From Clostridia bacterium (GTDB lineage: Bacteria > Bacillota > Clostridia > Oscillospirales > CAG-272), in contig JAFTUB010000068.1 of NCBI GenBank assembly GCA_017466495.1, positions 1-16,718 of the forward strand: DNA of 16,718 bases, in the 5' to 3' direction. The position numbers were made by a program, and so were the translations under genes. This document shows positions 12,507 to 16,718 of this stretch, piece after piece (position 1 is the stretch's first letter; each line of letters begins with the position of its first letter). The notes beneath the pieces were generated by a model that made no database searches, had not been told where the DNA came from, and saw only the letters and a program-made list of their open reading frames with translations.

Positions 12507-13301
12507 ATGAAAAATTTGTCTTCCGCTCAAAGAATTGTCATCAAAATCGGCTCCTCCACCCTCACACACCAGACCGGACGGCTTAATCTCCGCCGCATCG
12601 AGGCTCTCGTGAAGATCGTCAGCGACTTCAAAAACGCCGGGAAACAGGTCATTCTGGTGTCCTCCGGTGCCGTCAGCGCAGGGCTGGCACGGCTGGGGCT
12701 GGATCATCGCCCCCGCACCCCCGAAGAAAAGCAGGCGGTAGCCGCCGTGGGTCAGAGCGACCTGATGGCCATGTACGAGCGCTTCTTCTCGGTGTTCGGT
12801 CACACCGTGGGGCAGATCCTCATGACCCGGGATGTGGTGGATGATCCCGTCCGCCGCGCCGCCATTGAGAACACCTTTGAGTCCCTGCTGACCCTTGGCT
12901 GTGTGCCCATCGTCAACGAAAACGACTCGGTGTCCATTGAGGAGCTGAAGTTCGGCGGCAACGACACCCTCTCGGCCTACGTTGCCCTGATCTGCCGGGC
13001 AGATCTGCTCATCAACCTCTCGGATGTGGACGGCCTCTACGATGCCGATCCCCGCAAAAATCCCGATGCCCGCCGCATTCCTGTGGTGGAGGCCATCGAT
13101 GACGCCATCCTCGCTGCCGCCGGCGGTGCCGGCACCGAGCGGGGCACCGGCGGTATGGCCACCAAGCTCAAGGCCGCCGCCATCGTCACCGAGGCAGGCA
13201 TTCCCATGTACATTCTCAACGGTGCCGATCCCACCATCCTCCACCGCCTGATGGACGGCGAAGAGGTGGGCACCTACTTCATGGCCCGCAGCGCCACATA
13301 A
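12507..13301 (+). CDS. proB: Glutamate 5-kinase, short form without PUA domain
   Basis: This enzyme catalyses the first step of proline synthesis, ATP-dependent phosphorylation of glutamate to glutamyl 5-phosphate. It has 264 aa, the length of an amino-acid kinase domain alone; the C-terminal PUA domain of longer ProB proteins is absent. Motifs are KIGSST (13-18), SSGAVSAG (52-59), NENDSV (138-143), FGGNDTLSA (149-157), SDVDGLYDADP (172-182) and GTGGMATK (213-220). The ATG at 12507 fits homologues (GxxRIVIKIGSST). An upstream TTG at 12450 keeps the frame open but adds a basic tail unlike the family. The ribosome binding site is weak (AAGAAAG at a long distance). Feedback inhibition by proline is known for the family. 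proA follows 262 bp downstream, with a structured repeat in the gap. Confidence 0.93.
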   Translation: MKNLSSAQRIVIKIGSSTLTHQTGRLNLRRIEALVKIVSDFKNAGKQVILVSSGAVSAGLARLGLDHRPRTPEEKQAVAAVGQSDLMAMYERFFSVFGHTVGQILMTRDVVDDPVRRAAIENTFESLLTLGCVPIVNENDSVSIEELKFGGNDTLSAYVALICRADLLINLSDVDGLYDADPRKNPDARRIPVVEAIDDAILAAAGGAGTERGTGGMATKLKAAAIVTEAGIPMYILNGADPTILHRLMDGEEVGTYFMARSAT

Positions 13302-13355
13302 CCCTCCACACAAAGACTCCCCATTTACTTTTGTGTTCCTGTTGACATCTGCCGT

Positions 13356-13504
13356 ACCAAAGCCTCCCTCCGAGAGGGAGGTGGCGAGTGCGCAGCACGA
13401 GACGGAGGGAGCCCGCGTAACCATACAGTTCAGCGAAAGAAAACCGTTACGCGATCTCCCTCACCCGACTTCGTCGGGAGCTCCCTCCTGGAGGGAGCCT
13501 GGTT
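13356..13504. repeat. Structured intergenic repeat family A, copy 2
   Basis: This has the same layout as 4557-4704, starting ACCAAAGCCTCCCTCC and ending GGAGGGAGCCTGGTT. Stems are GTGC/GCAC (13388-13391/13395-13398), GCGTAAC/GTTACGC (13415-13421/13446-13452), CCCGAC/GTCGGG (13464-13469/13473-13478) and CTCCCTCC/GGAGGGAG (13481-13488/13490-13497). The central helix GAGGGAG/CTCCCTC is at 13405-13411/13456-13462. It lies between proB and proA. A TTGACA at 13342-13347 just before it has no -10 at the right distance. Confidence 0.85.
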
Positions 13505-13563
13505 GAGCCGGCTTTTTACGGGGACACAATGTCGAATCGGGACGACCAAGAAAGGATTACGCC

Positions 13564-14814
13564 ATGGATATCAACAGCTACATCCGCCAGCTTTGCGCCG
13601 CCGCACGCCGTGCGGCCCCTTCCCTTGCTTCGGCTTCAACCGCGAAAAAGAATGCCGCCCTTGCGGCCATTGCCGAAGGGCTGACTGCCGACTGTGCCGC
13701 CATCCTTGATGCCAACGCCGCAGATCTTGCGGCCGCCGCAGAGAACGGTGTGCCCAAGACCATGCTGGATCGCCTTCGCCTGGATGAGGGACGGATCCGC
13801 GGAATCTGCGATGCCCTCAGGGAGCTCTGCACCCTGGCCGACCCCATCGGATCGGGGGAGCGCTGGGTGCGCCCCAACGGCCTCTGCATCAGCTGCGTCT
13901 GCGTCCCCATGGGCGTGGTGGGCATGATCTATGAAGCCCGCCCCAATGTGACGGTGGACGCCGCCGCCCTCTGCCTGAAGACCGGCAACGCCGTGGTTCT
14001 GCGGGGAGGCAAGGAGGCCATCGCCACCAACCGCGCCCTGGTGGCATCCATGAAAAAAAGCCTTGCCGCTGTGGACATTGATCCCGATGTGATCGCTCTG
14101 GTAGAGCGCACTGAGCGCGAGGGCGTGTCCGCCATGCTCACCGCCAGAGGGCTGCTGGACGTGGTCATTCCCCGGGGAGGTGCCGGGCTGATCCGCACGG
14201 TGGTGGAAAATGCGCGGGTTCCCGTGATTGAGACGGGGGCCGGCAACTGCCATCTCTATGTGGACGAGTCGGCCGATCTTGACATGGCAGTGAAGGTGGC
14301 CATCAATGCCAAGGCTTCCCGTCCCTCGGTGTGCAATGCCGTGGAGACCATGCTGGTGCACGGGGCTGTGGCAGAGCAGTTCCTGCCCGCCTTTGCCCGG
14401 GCGGCTGAGGCGTATCACATTGAGCTGCGGGGCTGTCCCCGCACCTGTGCCGTGCTTCCCGAGGCGGTTCCCGCCGAGGAGAGCGACTGGGCAACCGAGT
14501 ACAACGATTACATCCTGGCCGTCCGTGTGGTGGACACCCTGGACGAGGCCATTGCGCACATCAACCGTTACAACACCGGCCACAGTGAGGCCATCATGAC
14601 CGCCTCCCGTGCCGCCGCCGCCCGCTTCCAGGCGGAGGTGGATTCCGCCGCCGTTTATGTCAATGACTCCACCCGGTTCACCGACGGCGGAGAGTTTGGC
14701 TTCGGCGCCGAGATCGGCATCTCCACCCAAAAGCTCCACGCCCGCGGTCCTATGGGTCTGCGCGCCCTCACCACGCAGAAGTATCTGATTGAGGGCGACG
14801 GGCAGATCAGGTAG
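13564..14814 (+). CDS. proA: Glutamate-5-semialdehyde dehydrogenase (gamma-glutamyl phosphate reductase)
   Basis: This enzyme performs the NADPH-dependent reduction of glutamyl 5-phosphate to glutamate semialdehyde, the second step to proline. It has 416 aa, standard length, in the aldehyde dehydrogenase superfamily. Motifs include GVVGMIYEARPNVTVDAA (about 118-135), VLRGGKEA, VIPRGGAGLI, VIETGAGNCHLYVDE (about 221-235) and the catalytic Cys257 in RPSVCNAVETMLVH. Near the C-terminus, HINRYNTGHSEAI matches the family signature except for Asn where a small residue (Gly/Ser) is usual. The ATG has AAAGGA about 8 bp upstream. It is the natural partner of proB, but the 262-bp gap with an inserted repeat suggests separate or adjusted expression. 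A weak promoter, TTGAGC (13503-13508) with CACAAT after 16 bp, is possible just downstream of the repeat. Confidence 0.95.
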   Translation: MDINSYIRQLCAAARRAAPSLASASTAKKNAALAAIAEGLTADCAAILDANAADLAAAAENGVPKTMLDRLRLDEGRIRGICDALRELCTLADPIGSGERWVRPNGLCISCVCVPMGVVGMIYEARPNVTVDAAALCLKTGNAVVLRGGKEAIATNRALVASMKKSLAAVDIDPDVIALVERTEREGVSAMLTARGLLDVVIPRGGAGLIRTVVENARVPVIETGAGNCHLYVDESADLDMAVKVAINAKASRPSVCNAVETMLVHGAVAEQFLPAFARAAEAYHIELRGCPRTCAVLPEAVPAEESDWATEYNDYILAVRVVDTLDEAIAHINRYNTGHSEAIMTASRAAAARFQAEVDSAAVYVNDSTRFTDGGEFGFGAEIGISTQKLHARGPMGLRALTTQKYLIEGDGQIR

Positions 14815-14820
14815 AAATAT

Positions 14821-14908
14821 CTGGGGGATGCTTTTTTGAAAAAAAGCATCCCCCAGGCCCCCTGCAAAAAACTTGCGCAGAAAAGAACGATCTGCGGTTT
14901 TTGCGGGG
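14821..14908. repeat. Structured intergenic repeat family B, copy 1
   Basis: The first stem is a near-perfect palindrome: CTGGGGGATGCTTTTTT (14821-14837) with its complement at 14840-14856, a 17-bp stem with a 2-nt loop. The second stem pairs CCCC-T-GCAAAAAAC (14859-14872) with GTTTTTGC-GGGG (14897-14908), closed inside by CGCAG/CTGCG (14876-14880/14892-14896). It begins 6 bp after the proA stop. The matching copy is at 16085-16171. Confidence 0.85.
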
Positions 14909-14928
14909 TATACAGGGGGGAATATATT
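14901..14928 (+). promoter_or_regulatory. Weak candidate promoter for the Ldh-family gene
   Basis: TTGCGG (14901-14906), a 16-bp spacer and TATATT (14923-14928). The -35 would be supplied by the last bases of repeat B copy 1. The start would be near 14935, leaving almost no room before the ribosome binding site GAGGTG at 14937-14942, so this is doubtful. Confidence 0.25.
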
Positions 14929-14948
14929 ACATCTTCGAGGTGAATACA

Positions 14949-16073
14949 ATGGGTTACTGTTATTGGAGTTATGAAACGCTGAACAAGCTTTGCCGTGATG
15001 CGTTCAGCAGGTTCGGCTTTGATGCCGAGGAGGCGAAAATCGTCACCGATGTGCTGCTGATGTCCGACCTCTACGGCATTGAAAGCCACGGTATGCAGCG
15101 GATGTACCGCTATTACAAGAGCATTCAGAAGGGCATGATCCACGTGGAGAACAAGGGCCGCGTGGTGTTTGAGACCCCCGTTTCCGCCGTCATCGACGGC
15201 GAGGACGGCATGGGGCAGATCATCGGCCATCGGGCCATGGAAATGGCCATCGAGAAGGCCAAGACCGTGGGCATCGGCATGGTGACGGTGCGCAATTCCA
15301 ACCACTACGGCATTGCCGGATACTACGCCAAAATGGCCTGCGACGCGGGGCTGATCGGAATGTCCTGCACCAACACCAACCCCATTATGGTGCCCACCTA
15401 CGGCCGCACCGCCATGCTGGGGACCAACCCCATTGCAGTGGCCATGCCTGCCGAGCCCTACGATTTCTTCTTCGATGCCGCCACCACCGTGGTGACCCGC
15501 GGCAAGCTGGAAGTTTACAACAAGGAGGGCAAGGCGCTCCACGAGGGCTGGGCTCTGGACAAGGACGGCCATCCCTCCACCGATGCCGCAGACGTGCTGG
15601 GCAACATCTCGGCCCACCAGGGCGGCGGCATTATGCCCCTGGGCGGCAGCACCGAGGCCACCGGCAGCCATAAGGGCTACGGCTACGCCATGCTCTGCGA
15701 GATCTTCTCCTCCATCCTCTCCATGGGCACCACCTCCGACCGCACCGGCACCGGCGGCAAAGGCGGCATCTGCCACGGCTTTGTGGCCATTGATCCCGCC
15801 ATCTTCGGGGATGCGGAGGGCATTCGCGCCCACCTGTCGGCCTACCTGCAGGCCCTCAGAGATGCCCCCAAGGCCGAGGGGCAGGAGCGCATCTACACCC
15901 ACGGCGAAAAGGAGATCGCCGCCATGGAGAATATGCTCAAGAACGGAATCCCCGTCAACGAAAACACCATGGCCGAGGTACAGGAAATGTGCCAATATCT
16001 CGACATGGACTTCTCCGCCTACTTCGGCGACTACCGCCCCGGCGACACCGGCTTCAAGGGGAATTTTTATTGA
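14949..16073 (+). CDS. Ldh-family (malate/L-lactate/ureidoglycolate type) NAD(P)-dependent oxidoreductase
   Basis: This belongs to the type-2 malate/L-lactate dehydrogenase family (YlbC, AllD, YiaK, ComC and relatives), which reduces 2-oxo acids or oxidises 2-hydroxy acids with NAD(P). It has 374 aa, slightly longer than the usual 330-360. Conserved motifs are LYGIESHGMQR (41-51), VRNSNHYGIAGYYA (114-127), LGTNPIAVAMP (157-167) and a later GSHKGYGYAM. His47 and His119 are candidate catalytic residues by family comparison. The substrate cannot be read from sequence. The ATG at 14949 is chosen for GAGGTG 7 bp upstream and because homologues start here; an upstream in-frame TTG at 14901 lies in the repeat. 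It stands alone, bracketed by two direct copies of repeat B and ended by a terminator at 16222-16247, so context gives no pathway. Confidence 0.9.
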   Translation: MGYCYWSYETLNKLCRDAFSRFGFDAEEAKIVTDVLLMSDLYGIESHGMQRMYRYYKSIQKGMIHVENKGRVVFETPVSAVIDGEDGMGQIIGHRAMEMAIEKAKTVGIGMVTVRNSNHYGIAGYYAKMACDAGLIGMSCTNTNPIMVPTYGRTAMLGTNPIAVAMPAEPYDFFFDAATTVVTRGKLEVYNKEGKALHEGWALDKDGHPSTDAADVLGNISAHQGGGIMPLGGSTEATGSHKGYGYAMLCEIFSSILSMGTTSDRTGTGGKGGICHGFVAIDPAIFGDAEGIRAHLSAYLQALRDAPKAEGQERIYTHGEKEIAAMENMLKNGIPVNENTMAEVQEMCQYLDMDFSAYFGDYRPGDTGFKGNFY

Positions 16074-16084
16074 TAAAAGATAAT

Positions 16085-16171
16085 GTGGGGGATGCTTTTT
16101 TGAAAAAAAGCATCCCCCACACCCCCTGCAAAAAACTTTCCCAAATGAGTTTGTTGGAAGTTTTTGCGGGG
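16085..16171. repeat. Structured intergenic repeat family B, copy 2
   Basis: Stem one is GTGGGGGATGCTTTTTT (16085-16101) with its complement at 16104-16120, 17 bp. Stem two pairs CCCC-T-GCAAAAAAC (16123-16136) with GTTTTTGC-GGGG (16160-16171), with inner CCAA/TTGG (16141-16144/16154-16157). It begins 12 bp after the Ldh stop, in the same orientation as copy 1. Confidence 0.85.
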
Positions 16172-16172
16172 T

Positions 16173-16214
16173 CGAGGGGAGCTTTTTTGGAGCTTTGCTC
16201 CCAAAGCCCCCTCG
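16173..16214. repeat. Imperfect long hairpin after repeat B copy 2
   Basis: CGAGGGG/CCCCTCG (16173-16179/16208-16214), GCTTT/AAAGC (16181-16185/16203-16207) and GGAGC/GCTCC (16189-16193/16198-16202) stack into one stem-loop with a TTT loop. It adjoins repeat B copy 2 and may be an extra module of it; copy 1 lacks this part. Confidence 0.55.
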
Positions 16215-16221
16215 TGCGGGT

Positions 16222-16247
16222 GTGGGGCGCATAGCCCCACGTTTTTT
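16222..16247 (+). terminator. Intrinsic terminator after the Ldh-family gene
   Basis: GTGGGGC (16222-16228), a GCATA loop and GCCCCAC (16234-16240) are followed by G and six T. The geometry suits plus-strand termination. Its T-run overlaps the stop codon of the converging minus-strand gene by two bases (16246-16247). Confidence 0.75.
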
Positions 16248-16718
16248 ATACATTCAACCAGACCGTAACCCCTGCGCACAGCACCAAGGCGGCAGCCAGC
16301 AGGACCCACAGGCCCACCGCAGCCCTGCGGCGGGCGCCGGGGCATCGGGCAGCAATGGCAAAGCGGAGCAGGTACGGCGCGTGCTCCAGCAGGACGGTCT
16401 CCCCGTCCAGCTCCAGCCGAATCCCGGAGGGGGGCACGCGGAAGAGGGCGGCGAAGGGGAAGCAGCGGTATCCCACGCCGCTGACCCGGCCGAGGTCAAT
16501 GACCCGCTCTCCCCAGCGCAGGCGATGCTGCTCCACCTCCCCCAGTACCCGGCGGTCAAGCAGACGGCCAAGTCCCCAGGCCGCAAGGCGCAGGGCAAGG
16601 GTAACAAGGAAGAGCAGCAGGCAGGACAAAATCACCTGCACCGCGTCCCCCTCGGTGATGCCCTCCGTCCCTGCGGCGAGCCACCGGGGGAGGAAACAGG
16701 CGGCCAGAAGCGCCCCCG
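16246..16718 (-). CDS. Membrane protein of unknown function, N-terminus cut by window edge
   Basis: The open frame continues to the right edge (no stop from 16718 down), so the apparent GTG start at 16641 is probably internal. About 157 residues are visible. There is a hydrophobic segment at the edge (LLAACFLPRWLAA), then a strong membrane helix (VILSCLLLFLVTLALRLAAWGL). A soluble beta-rich stretch of about 60 residues follows (LRWGERVIDLGRVSGV to LLEHAPYLL), and a final membrane helix near the C-terminus (VGLWVLLAAALVLCAGVTVWL). The soluble part, between membrane segments, resembles bacterial PH-like domains of small membrane proteins, but the match is by eye only. It converges on the Ldh gene. 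It is not recognised as any named family. Confidence 0.6.
   Translation of the reverse strand, partial: GALLAACFLPRWLAAGTEGITEGDAVQVILSCLLLFLVTLALRLAAWGLGRLLDRRVLGEVEQHRLRWGERVIDLGRVSGVGYRCFPFAALFRVPPSGIRLELDGETVLLEHAPYLLRFAIAARCPGARRRAAVGLWVLLAAALVLCAGVTVWLNV

Noticed and set aside
14821..14856. Family B palindrome as an intrinsic terminator of proA
   Set aside because: The stem is long, but the T-run is inside the stem and no U-tract follows the second arm; kept as a repeat, although it may still affect transcript ends.
13636..14949. 437-codon minus-strand open frame opposite proA
   Set aside because: It is antisense to a gene with complete ProA signatures; no ribosome binding site or domain.
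14655..16253. 532-codon minus-strand open frame opposite the Ldh-family gene
   Set aside because: It runs through both family B repeats and across a gene boundary, showing that it is a chance reading.

Overview
The window looks like a chromosomal contig from a GC-rich anaerobic Firmicute, most likely a gut Clostridia of the Oscillospirales type. The evidence is the gene content: DUF1934, HolA, an RNase M5-like Toprim/DUF4093 protein, a maf-mreBCD-PBP2 cluster, ZapA next to peptidase U32, and a short ProB without a PUA domain. The lineage is inferred from gene families and was not tested with a marker gene. Most of the window is ordinary core genome. The unusual material is in the regulatory and intergenic DNA.

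Layout. (a) 1-830: an edge-truncated XRE/S24 self-cleaving-type repressor faces a small cysteine-rich protein. Between them are three copies of the palindrome GTCAA-N5-TTGAC, each overlapping a predicted promoter. (b) 853-3561, plus strand: a consensus promoter drives DUF1934, holA and an RNase M5-like gene. An AT-richer orphan gene follows, with its own 5' end duplicated just upstream, and then a strong intrinsic terminator. (c) 3602-3845: non-coding, with a 10-bp inverted repeat and a separate GC-rich hairpin. (d) 3846-4490, minus: endonuclease III. (e) 4718-12307, minus: one apparent operon, zapA - peptidase U32 - maf - mreB - mreC - mreD - PBP2, joining a divisome factor to the rod-elongation machinery. 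(f) 12308-14814: a divergent AT-rich promoter region, then proB and proA (proline synthesis). (g) 14949-16073: an Ldh-family oxidoreductase. (h) 16246-16718, minus: an edge-truncated membrane protein.

Two families of structured intergenic repeats occur here. Family A (about 148 bp) lies at 4557-4704, behind the PBP2 gene, and at 13356-13504, between proB and proA. Family B lies at 14821-14908 and 16085-16171 and brackets the Ldh gene in direct orientation. In both families the two copies differ in sequence, yet stems are kept by compensatory changes. This points to selection or amplification acting on the folded form.

No rRNA, tRNA, CRISPR array, transposase or phage structural gene was recognised. 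The best candidates for something undescribed are the three-operator switch at 421-562, the covarying repeat families, and the orphan gene at 3196-3561.
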